Shown: piece after piece, positions 22,681 through 31,941 of the stretch
Numbering within the stretch: the stretch's first letter is position 1
Layout of the letters: every line of letters begins with the position of its first letter
Source: Gnetum montanum
Taxonomy: Eukaryota; Streptophyta; Gnetopsida; Gnetales; Gnetaceae
DNA: 64,000 nt
NCBI GenBank assembly: GCA_015680685.1
Contig: MNCI01011788.1
Span: 8,120 to 72,119 of the forward strand
Direction: 5' to 3'
Program-made: the position numbers and the translations under genes
The notes under the pieces: generated by a model
Database searches by the model: none
The model's input: only the letters and a program-made list of their open reading frames with translations
Told to the model about the DNA's origin: nothing

Positions 22681-23540
22681 TAATGAATCATGTTTTGACT
22701 ATATTTGATATTGGGTATCTGATATCGAGCACCTCAATATCGGATACCCGATATCAAAGCCTAAGATGTGATATCCAATATTTGATATTGTGGGGTATAT
22801 GCTAGATTATAAATATAGCACTTGGGCTCATGATTTTCAAATAGTTTTTTCATAGTTCTTGTCATAACATAGTGAAGCCCTTATAGTTTGTTTTCTCCAA
22901 AGTTAGAATATTTTTTGAGTTCCCGTAGCAAGATTCTAAGTGTGTACAGACATTTATTAGAGCACTGATGTACCTGAGCACAATAGTGTGATGGGAATAA
23001 TGACAAGCCCTTTTGATAATTCTTGCAAAATTACGAATAGATTAATGTTTATTTTAATGTATTTAGTATTTATGCACTTTACTTTCATGTATGTTAGTTG
23101 AGTAATTAATTTTAGTTGTTAATGAACATAAGCATGACCACTTCAATCATACGTGTAGCACTTGGTAACCCAGCAATGCTTAACATTTGGTAACCTAGTA
23201 GCACCACATGCATTTAAGATGTGTCTAGGGAGTGGGAATGGATACTTTTGTTAGGCTAGCTAGGTAGTAGGTTAATTAGATATTACATTCATCATAGGTA
23301 TATTGTTTTAGGTTATTAAAATTATAAAACACAAAATGATATAAATCATATGCCTTAGTTACACTTAACCATATACTTATACTTCATGAGTGGAACTCAA
23401 AAGATAATGACCATTTTGATTAGATTTCACGTCTTAGAACCAATGTACTTAAGAACTTATGGTCTATGAAATTTGACCAAATTATACATGAACACTTGTG
23501 ATTCAAATGGTTGGGCATAGGGGTACCTCATCACTCATCA
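22681..23540 (+). repeat. Element C 5' LTR
   Basis: U3 from 22681 with ATATCG-type inverted repeats, TATA box ATTATAAATATAG near 22806-22818, then R/U5 to ATCACTCATCA. Matched along its length by 31092-31936, for example TATAGCACTTGGGCTCA, AGTATTTATGCACTTTACTTTCATG, GGTTAATTAGATATTACATTC. Confidence 0.9.
22705..22757 (+). repeat. 25-bp inverted repeat (hairpin) in element C U3
   Basis: Two 25-base arms (22705-22729 and 22733-22757) separated by CAC. They pair at all but one position if G-T wobbles are allowed. The arms are built from GATATTGGG, TATCTGATATCGAG type motifs. The same place in the 3' LTR (about 31110-31160) is partly decayed. Location upstream of the TATA box suggests palindromic factor-binding sites; that is inference. 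Confidence 0.75.
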
Positions 23541-23541
23541 T

Positions 23542-23559
23542 TGGCATCGTTTTTGGGGA
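23542..23559 (+). promoter_or_regulatory. Element C primer binding site (tRNA-Asp type)
   Basis: TGGCATCGTTTTTGGGGA, one base after the LTR end. Same position and type as in A, B and D; decayed relative to the complement of the tRNA-Asp 3' end. Confidence 0.7.
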
Positions 23560-24389
23560 TCTTTTAGTTGTTACATGTGCTATCTAGGACTAGTGAAAAA
23601 TTACTCAAATTGTTGAAATGAACCTTAGATTTATATCATACTTAAAAAATAATCACAAAAATTTCTAAAAGCACACTATGGTTTTTAATTCTTTTTCTAT
23701 TTTCTAACACAAGATGTCTTCTTCTCATAGGAGCGATTCTTCATCCAAGTTTGACAGGGTACATCAGCAAGTGCCCTAACAATATAGAGTGGTATATGCT
23801 CATCTTGATGAATATGTATCCAATTTCACCATCATCCTACACTAGGATGAACAATTGTGGTGATGTGATATGGAGGGCAACATTGTGTTGTCATGCAATC
23901 GATTCATTCCTACAATGCTCCAACAAATGCTTATCTATATGAGCCTCTAGGAACTTTATGTTGAGTATCTTGTGCAAGATACTAACACCAGGGATTATCA
24001 TCCCACTAAGGCACAACATCTTAGGGGTTTCTAGTTAGAATAGTGTCATGAATTTGCAAAGGGAAAAGCATTTAATGAGTCCTCATTTCTACTGTACCAA
24101 AAAGATGGTGGAGAGCCCTTCCTTGGGGGTTTTTCATTTAGTGAAATCCCTCTCTTTGACTTTGGTAAAGGAGATCAAAACTAGAACTTGGAGTCCACAA
24201 TTTACAATCCTAGTTCTAGAAAGAATGGATCCAATAAAAAATAAGGATCTAAAGAGGTAAGTCAAATTAGGGATGTGGAAAGCAAACAAGATCATGATTG
24301 TAGCCGTGATCACTGAAGAGGGGGTAGTAGGCATCGTGATGGTGCTAGTCCTTCTTCCTCTTCACCTTTGTTATCATCATCTTCTTCTT

Positions 24390-25560
24390 CTAGTGGTGAT
24401 CACAACTGCAGGGGGCACGACCATGATGGAGATGATCAATGAGATCTAAATGATCAAAGGAACCATTGGGAAAGTTAAGACCAGGGGGACAAGCATTCAA
24501 GAGAGATGCAATGCCATGAATGAAGGGGTAGTAGAGGGCATTGAAGGCACCAAAATCAAGGCCTCAATGAGCCTTTGCCTACTACCTGGAGTATGATAAA
24601 CATCACAGAGGTTGTATGAATTCCAATAAGGCATGTAAAGAATAGTTAGATTAAAAGGCTAGATATGAACAATATGCCTAAGTTTGAAGGGGGATATAAC
24701 TCAGATCTGCAAAACCATCTCAAATATTTTCAAGATGCATGTGCCTTACAAAATATACTTAAGTTCTTCTCAAGGAAACTTATTAAAGAAGTAGAAAACT
24801 AGTGCTAATCCTTAGAACCAGAATCTATGAGATGATGGAGTACAATGCTTGAATTGTTCAATGACAAATATCAAACATACTTCAAAGTGTCCAACTTGAG
24901 AAGGTATATCCAAGGATGGAAACAAGGAACACATGAACCCTTGGATGCCACCATCAATTGATACTATTCCTTAATGCATAGATGTCCACATCATTGTTAT
25001 TCTCAACTGGATCAACTTCACCACATTGTAGATGGACTTTGATTTGAAATGAGGAGAACCCTTAGTGTCTATGCCCAAGGACGACTGTCAAAATTAAGCA
25101 TACATTAGATCCAGAGATTGATTGAGTAGGTAGGTAAAGAGGAAGGTAAATTAAGAAAACAAGAAAGTTCAGAAGAGTATAATCGCGATCCTTCCATTCA
25201 CAAGAGGGAGGTTTGATTTTGTGATAGTGAGGAAGAATCAGCACTTGATAAGATGATGAATAGGAAAGCCTTGCTACTTCAAAAACTTTAATATGAAATT
25301 ATGGCCAAGGTTGATCAATTATGGGACTTCGTGAATAACATATTTCAAGCTATCCTAAAAATTTCTGAAGAGTCCAAAGAAAAAGGTAATGATCATGAGC
25401 ACAAGAGGCACAAGAAAGTTGAACGTGCCTATCAAAGAGGTAAGGGCAAGATTGCTGCAATAGAGGAAGTTGTGAGAAGTGAATCAAATGATGATGGTGA
25501 ATGTAATGTTTCCAATTATGAACATCCTAAATGATGTTGTCCTACTTTGTTACACTTATA
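24390..25560 (+). pseudogene. gag: Element C gag, decayed
   Basis: The plus-strand translation shows the Gag domain found in A, B and D: MPKFEGGYNSDLQNHLKYFQ (24672 on), STMLELFNDKYQTYFKVSNL, then YYSLMHRCPHHCYSQLDQLH and RRTLSVYAQGRL, then a charged Lys/Glu segment (25301-25534) and the zinc knuckle at 25502-25540 reading CNVSNYEHPK-stop-CC. The second Cys has become Ser and one codon is a stop. Several other stops are present. An acidic/His-rich N-terminal stretch (GGHDHDGDDQ near 24410) precedes it. Confidence 0.75.
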
Positions 25561-25689
25561 TGAATATGTGGTGTTTGCCAGGAATCCATGACTAGCACAA
25601 AGGCAAACACCTAGATGATTATCTTATCCTAATTTCTATGAAAAGCTCTTCTCGACTCAAGTTCTAGTTTCAACCTAATTTCTCATGAA

Positions 25690-25980
25690 ATGTATACTAC
25701 ATGAAACCTACCTCCTCTCAAGAAAATCAATATCAAATTAGAATTGGTAGACCAATCCATCACTGATCCATTGGGACTGGAGAAAAACATTGTGACCAGT
25801 GTCTGTGGGTGGTCTTATCCTTGTGATTTTCTAGTGATCAAGGTGGAAAACTACAAAGAAGACTTTTTAATCATCATGGGAAGGACATGGCTAAGCATCC
25901 TTGATCCAAGAATGGGCATCAGAGATCTTTCCTTAGAAATATCTAAAGAAAATGCCTTCAGGAAGATCAAGAAGAAGTGA
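25690..25980 (+). pseudogene. Element C protease (retropepsin) region
   Basis: A 78-codon open segment (25744-25977) contains PLGLEKNIVTSVCGWSYPCD, FLVIKVENYKEDFLIIMGRT, WLSILDPRMGIRDLSLEI. This is the C-terminal half of a Ty3/Gypsy retropepsin, where the IIMGRTWL segment corresponds to the ILGRPWL flap-following motif. The DTG/DSG active site region upstream is not readable. The homologous part of A is at 22560-22370 on the minus strand. Confidence 0.7.
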
Positions 25981-26479
25981 GTTCCATGCATTGCATATAG
26001 TGTACAGAATGCAATTGTGTGTAAAAGCTCTAGGTAGTGAAACAAGCATCCATCTCTACATGAAATTAGTGTGCACTAGAAGTAGAAATTCAAAGGTTTC
26101 TATATGTAGTAGCCATAAAACAAGATGGCACCCAGTGGCTAACCACTGATTCTGAGAGCAACATACTTTGCATGGAAGCAACTGAGAGCCTAACATGTGC
26201 ATATGTCACAAGCATGGATGAACTACAATAAGTTCATCACCAACTCTCTGATGATGTAAATAATGATAATTATTGGGGAGAGTTGGAAATTCCTAAAAAC
26301 TTTAAGCAAGATCCCCTTGAACTAAAAATGCTACCAATTGACATGAAATATGTGTTTCTAAAAAATGGGAAGCCAATTGTGACCAATGCAAATCTTGCTC
26401 TAGAATAGAAAAAGATGTTGTTAAACAAAGTTGAAAAATGGTCAATAGCCTTTACCTATACATATCTTGAACTCACATG

Positions 26480-27640
26480 GATTGATCCTAGGATGTTCCA
26501 ACATCATATCTACATTGATCCAACCATGAAGCCAAAGAGGCATCAACAAAGGCAATTGAACCCCAAACTAAAGTAGATTGTCAAGGAGAAAATTGAACAA
26601 TTGCTCACAGCAAGGTTTATCTATCCCATTGCAGATAGTGATTGGGTTAGTCTACTTGTTATTGTACTCAAGAAAGGTGCTAATTGGTAGGCTTGCATCA
26701 ATTTTTAACTACTGAATATGGCAACATTCAAGAACCACTTTCTATTACCATTCATTGATGAGGTATTAGACACAATATTTTTGCATTACTACTATAGTTT
26801 TCTAGATGGTTATAGTGGCTATAATCAAATCTAGATCATGCCAAAGGACCAAGCTAAAATAACATTCACAAGTTCCTAGAGGACTTTTGCATATCGCAAT
26901 ATGCGTTTTGGTTGGTGCAATGCCCCTACTACATTCCAATGCTTGGTCCTTAGCATTTTTCAATAGAAGATCAGTCATGGTATGGAAGTATTTATAGATG
27001 AATTTTTCACCTATGGAGCTACATTTGAGAAAGCCTTAAACCACCTTGAGCAACTATTAAAATGATATGTTGAAATAAACTTGTGGCTCAATTGGTAAAA
27101 AATTAATCTGATGATCCAAGAGGGCATTACGTTAGAGCAAAGATTCTCACAAGTAGGAAGAGGTCGAGCCCAAAAAAATAAGGATCATCTAAAGAATAAG
27201 CCATCAACCAGAAACTATCAAAGATTTTTAGTCATTTCTTGGATATATTGGTTACTACCAATGATTCATAAAGAACTTCACTAAGATTGAAAAATCATTG
27301 GTGGAGCTAACAAAGAAATATGCTCCATTTCTTTGAACCATGAAATGTGAATAAGCATTTCAATAGCTAGAAGAGAAACTTTTAGAAACTCCAATTCTAC
27401 AAGAACCCAACTAGTCTAGACCATTTCATGTTATAATGGATGCATCAAATTATGCCTTGGGAGCTATGCTTACACAAATGGATGATAAGAAACATCCATA
27501 TTACATCCACTATACTAGATGAAGCATTGTGGGTGCACAATTGAATTACATCACTGCAAAGAAAAGAACTGATGGTAGTGGTGTTTACTCTAGAGAAGTT
27601 CAGGCACTATGTGCTTGAATACAAAGTGTTTATGCACATT
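26480..27640 (+). pseudogene. pol: Element C reverse transcriptase and RNase H
   Basis: RT from about 26510: KIEQLLTARFIYPIADSDWV, KKGANW (26674 on), FLDGYSGYNQI (26800 on), AYRNMRFGWCNAPTTFQCLV (26887 on) and the active site VFIDEFFTYG (about 26990), where the usual xxDD reads IDE, so the second catalytic Asp is Glu. RNase H from 27415: VIMDASNYALGAMLTQMDDK and LNYITAKKR. About a dozen stops or frameshifts. The connection between them (27060-27260) is continuous with RT and is not an insertion. Inactive copy of a normal-order pol. Confidence 0.8.
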
Positions 27641-27889
27641 TCATGGTAGATTAAAAGGGCACTGAGAATGTGTTCGTTAACCTCTTGTCTTGGTTACGAT
27701 GGGATAACAAAAAGGAAGAAAGCCAATTATTTGATATGTTTCCTAAAAAACTCCTCTTTGCTAAGGTTACAACTAAATAATGGCCCAATGAGCCTAAATG
27801 GTATGATGGCATTCTCACCTATCTTCTCACCCAAGAAATGCTATGAGGGTTCAATCACCAGAAGACATAATAGTTTCTTCATTAGGTAA

Positions 27890-28780
27890 AATGCTTCATG
27901 GAGATCAATAGACACCTCTACAAGGTGTGCACTAGTGGCCTAGTTTGTTGGTGTGTCCATGATGCTAATCAATTTCATGTTCTCCAAGATGCTCATGAAG
28001 GTTCTTGTGGGGGCCACTATGTTGTGAGATGCACAACCATTGAAATCTTGATTGTAGGGTACTGTTGGCCAATAATTTTTAGGGATTCTCATCAATATGT
28101 CCACTCTTGTGAATGCTACCAATGAGATGGTGGAATGACTGCTCAAATGGAGGGACCTTAATAATGGATTTAACCACTAAAACCCTTCAACATATGGGGC
28201 ATTGGTTTCATGGGTTCCATCACAACCATGTCAAATGGAAAGGTGTACATCATAGTTGTTGTTGACTATTGTAGGAAATGGGTAGAAGTAGTAGCCATCA
28301 CCGACTATACATCTTCTACTACTTCTTGGTTTGTGCACCAAAATGTTGTAAATAGGTTTAGTATGCCACATGCATTAATTTTTGATAATGAAACTCACTT
28401 TACATGCACTACCTTTTAGAAGCTCATGCAACACTTGGGGATTGAACATAAACTCATAACACCCTACCACCTTGAAGCCAATGGTCAAGATGAGGTTACC
28501 AGTAGGGAAATCACAAGGATTCAAATAAGAACTATTAGAAAATATAGAAAATACTAGAGCACAAAACTCAACGATGCCATTTAGGCCTACTGCTAAACAT
28601 GGAAATTTCCTATAGGTTATTCTTCCTATGAGATGGTGTATAGAAAATTACCAACACTTCCTATTCAATTCAAGCTTCGTACACTTTCAATAGACTGTGA
28701 CCTTGACCTTAACTTAAGTCTAGCATAAAAAGAAAGACTAATGAATTTCAATTTGCTAGAGGAAAATTGATTGGTGGACC
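27890..28780 (+). pseudogene. Element C integrase
   Basis: Zinc-binding N-terminus DAHEGSCGGHY...YVHSCECYQ (27971-28125). Core: WGIGFMGSITTMSNGKVYII (about 28195), WVEVVAITDYTSSTTSWFVH, IFDNETHFT (28379 on) and ANGQDEVTSREI (28480 on). Against the D-D-E triad the first Asp is replaced by Gly (GIGFMG), the second Asp and the Glu remain. The C-terminal part has KVRLQPGDKVLY-like residues near 28840 and a WKGPYIIYKNF segment at 28920, the GPY/F region typical of many Ty3 integrases. Only a few stops interrupt it. Confidence 0.8.
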
Positions 28781-29116
28781 TATCATCTAACAAACTACAC
28801 AAGGCATTTAACAAAAAGCTGCATGACCTGAAATTCAGAAAAGTTAGACTTCAACCAGGAGATAAGGTTCTCTACTAGAACCCCACACATGTCCCTCAAC
28901 AAAACAAGTTCTAGATGTTGTGGAAAGGACCTTATATCATTTACAAAAATTTTCCTTCTAGGGCCATGATGATCTACAAACATGAGAGCCGAGAAAAGAA
29001 ATAGCTAGTCAACATACAATAACTCAAACCTTTCCATGAGCATAAGCCAGCACATACAACAAACACCTTATCGAATGGACAGCCACACTCAATATTTTAG
29101 ATCTCCTTCTTTCAAC

Positions 29117-29135
29117 TTAGTCATGGGGGAGATGG
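29117..29135 (+). promoter_or_regulatory. Second polypurine-tract-like motif downstream of element C pol
   Basis: TTAGTCATGGGGGAGATGG is almost the 3' polypurine sequence (TTAGTCATGGAGGTATGATG at 31077 on). Equivalent motifs lie just after the coding region in D (39313-39331, minus) and B (17239-17256, minus), with a weak one in A (9675-9700, minus). It could serve as an internal plus-strand initiation site. No strand-transfer evidence. Confidence 0.5.
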
Positions 29136-29169
29136 CCATCCATGCTAACTATATAAGAAACTCCTCAAT

Positions 29170-29380
29170 TTTTCATGCCTTTTGTTTTACACGTTTTTGA
29201 TTTTACACATTTTTTTTTTACAACTTTTTGTTTTACACATTCTTTGTTTTACACTTTTTTTTCCTACATTATTAATTTTTGAAAATTTTTCTTTTACAAC
29301 ATCATTAGTACATTTGCTATTTCTTGAATATTTTACACTTTCTTTTATATTTTCTTTTATTTTAATATGATTTTCTAACT
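29170..29380 (+). repeat. T-rich tract with repeated TTTTACA motifs after pol
   Basis: About 200 bp dominated by T with recurring TTTTACAC/TTTTTGTTTTACAC units. Counterparts, as A-rich DNA on the plus strand, occur at the same point in A (9510-9600), B (17130-17210) and D (39160-39290). A short ORF here (29182-29367) is a by-product of composition. Confidence 0.6.
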
Positions 29381-29392
29381 TTTTGTTAATAA

Positions 29393-29479
29393 GTGCTTGG
29401 CATAGTGGTAAGTTGTTGCTTGATGGTGGTATGTCCTAGTTTGTTATTTGATTGTTGGTGTCTAGGTTCTCACTTTAAA
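29393..29479 (+). mobile_element. Possible tRNA-derived SINE fragment in element C
   Basis: TGGCATAGTGGTAAG (29398 on) is a good polymerase III A box, and GGTTCTCACT (29465 on) a weak B box, about 60 bp apart. Near-direct repeats TTTTGTTAATAA (29381-29392) and TTTTGTTACTAATAA (29480-29494) flank it. A, B and D have no such sequence at the matching place in their untranslated blocks. Short and decayed, so uncertain. Confidence 0.4.
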
Positions 29480-29494
29480 TTTTGTTACTAATAA

Positions 29495-31078
29495 TGATAA
29501 CATGGTTTCTTTTCATGCAATAGGTAGTGAGTCCACAACATCCACCCATCCACAAACTTTATGATTTTCCTTGTTCTGGAAATGTGTAGTTCCTTTTTCA
29601 TTAATAAAACTATAATGAATTTGTGACTTTGGTAGTTTCTAAATTTGGAAAGGATTCAAAAGTTTGAATAAGGTGTGATTTCAAGGGGATTAAGTTTTCT
29701 ATGTGCTTTTCTACTTACTTGGATGCATGTGTGGTTTCATGGATTTCTTACCATTCCATGTTAACCAATAAAATAAAGTTAAATAAGTCTTTGCATTGTG
29801 TGGTTCTCATCAAAAAAATGATGGGAATTCAAAGCACATCCATTAGATAAAATAAATGGGCTACAAGAATTGGTTATGGGACTAGAAAGACATGTTACCC
29901 ATGCCTAAAGGTCTCCTCTAACTAAGGCCCTTCCCCACTTCCTACTTCTCTTTTCTTCTCTAATAATGAATGGTAATTGTTATGTGAAAGCACTCTTATG
30001 TCTTAGGAGGGTGGACTAGTCTTAGAATGGTGATGTGAATTCACTGAACATGGTTGGTTTGGGTCTAGACTAAGGATAGATCTTATCAAGTCATTTAACC
30101 ATAAATTTCATAAGGAAATTTATGTGATCTTAATCAGGAACTCCATTTCACTCTCTCTCTCTCATCCATCTATGCTTTCCATGTTTCACCTCACTACTAG
30201 TTTCATGTTCTTGTTTAATGTTCTATTTTGATGTGTTAAAATTCGAGGTAGTTTCTTCTAGGTTTTTGTACTTAACCTTTCGTAACCATTAATCATTCAT
30301 AGGGCCCATGGACACCTTGATTTGAAGTGATGCAAGGGTAATAAAATGCTTGTGCTAGCTTTGGAGAGGATCCACTTGCATATCTTTTGGTTGGATTAGC
30401 TAAGTTCTTTATCTTTAGACATTCTTACAATCAAATCCTTGTGTTGCCCCATCAATGACATCCTAATGTATGCACCTTCACAACATTCTTCAGTGAATTC
30501 TTTTTATTGTCTTTATTGTAAATTCTTTAATCCTCCTTAGGTATTTTATTATGTTTGAACTTTTCAAAATTTGCTAATGAACTGCTTATCTATTCCACCA
30601 TATTTTTCAGCCTTCCCACTAACACTATTATTGAAATTCATCCATCACAATCACAACCTAGCCAATTGTAACCACTAACGAGACAAGGTACTTAAAAAGC
30701 TATACATTACACATTGCACACTAATCCATGATTTTGTTGTGATTGTAGTGGAAAGTGTGGATGAAATGCACAGATTAGAAATGGGATTGTCTTTGCACAG
30801 GAAGTAGAACCACCACCGCCATGTGATGAGGACTCTTCATGATTATTAAATATTCTTCCTTACTCTTTAGCTATGAGAGGAGTGGATGTTAGTTTTGTCC
30901 AGGGTGTTTACTTCTCTTATCATGAACACCCACTTTTGTAATTTTGTGCACTCAGGTACTTAGAATCTTTCTGTTCCATCTGAGTCAATTTGCATATCAG
31001 CCAATAATTCCACATCTTCCCAATATTTCATAAGGAACTTGTTCCTTCTCTTCTTCACTCAAGGATGAATTTTCATTT
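29495..31078 (+). other. Element C conserved untranslated block and 3' internal region
   Basis: Contains segments shared in order with A, B or D: GTAGTGAGTCCACAACATCC (29524 on), CCATGCCTAAAGGTCTCCTCTAACTAAGGCCC (29899 on) and GGAGAGGATCCACTTGC (30363 on). After this, where A and B have the internal promoter and aORF, only about 700 bp without readable ORF remains before the polypurine tract. The aORF appears deleted or never acquired. Confidence 0.55.
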
Positions 31079-31091
31079 AGTCATGGAGGTA
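31079..31091 (+). promoter_or_regulatory. Element C polypurine tract
   Basis: AGTCATGGAGGTA, preceded by CTCAAGGATGAATTTTCATTT and followed by the LTR start TGATGAATC; same block as in A, B and D. Confidence 0.8.
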
Positions 31092-31936
31092 TGATGAATC
31101 ATGTTTTGACTAGCTCCAATATTAGATATTCAATATCAAATACCTGATATCAAAGACTAAGACACAATGTCGAATATCTGATATCATAGGATATATGCTG
31201 GCCTATAAATATAGCACTTGGGCTCACAATTTTCAAATATTTTTTTCATAGTTTTGTCATAGCATAGCGAAGCTCTTGTACTTTATTTTCTTCAAAGTTA
31301 GAATATTTTCTGAGTGCCCGCAGTAGGAGTTTGAGTGTATACGAACCTTTATTCAAGCACTGATGTACCTAAGCATAGTGGTGTGATGGGAATAAAGAAG
31401 ATCCCTTTTGATAATCCTTGTAGCACTGAGAATAGATTAATGTTTCTTTCAATGCATTTAGTATTTATGCACTTTACTTTCATGCATGTTAGTTGAGCAA
31501 TTAATTTTAGTTGTTAATGAACACAAGCACAACCACTTCGAGCATACGTGTAGCACTTGGTAACCAAGAAACAATTAATGTTTGGTAATCCAACAACACC
31601 ACATGCATTTAGGATGTGTCTAGGGAGTGACAATGAGTACTTGTGCTAGGCTAGCTAGGCAGTAGGTTAATTAGATATTACATTCCTCTACCTTTCATTC
31701 TTATTTTAGGTAATTAAAATTAACACACAAAATGATAAAAATCATATACCTCAATTGAACTTAACCATATACTTGTACTTCATGAGTGAAACTAGGAAGA
31801 AAATGATCATTTTGATTAGATTTCATGTCTTAGAACCAATGGACTTAACAACTTAAGGTTTGCAAAGTTTGACTATATCACGCAAGAATGCTTGTGATTT
31901 ATATGGTTGAGCATAGGGGTGCCTTGCCACTCATCG
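31092..31936 (+). repeat. Element C 3' LTR
   Basis: Partner of 22681-23540. TATA box CCTATAAATATAG near 31203. Ends TGATGAATC and CACTCATCG (last A mutated). The inverted repeat of its U3 is less intact than in the 5' LTR. Confidence 0.9.
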
Positions 31937-31941
31937 AAGGC

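Larger units (their letters stand above)
22681..31936 (+). mobile_element. Element C: Athila-like Ty3/Gypsy retrotransposon with gag-pol, no aORF
   Basis: The LTRs 22681-23540 (860 bp) and 31092-31936 (845 bp) match throughout and start TAATGAATC/TGATGAATC, ending CACTCATCA/CACTCATCG. Primer site 23542-23559 and tract 31079-31091 place it on the plus strand, opposite to A and B. Interior: gag, protease, RT, RNase H, integrase, a second tract-like motif, T-rich tract, untranslated block. Only about 600 bp separates the last conserved untranslated segment (near 30360) from the 3' LTR region, too short for the aORF of A and B. Flanks AAGCC and AAGGC (4 of 5) are the probable target duplication. 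It lies in the gag-protease linker of A. Confidence 0.9.

Noticed and set aside
27060-27190. tRNA-like A box (GTGGCTCAATTGG) and B box-like GGTCGAGCCC inside element C pol, suggesting a SINE
   Set aside because: The translation is continuous with the RT to RNase H connection (LNW, MIQEGITLEQRFSQ), so this is ordinary pol sequence.
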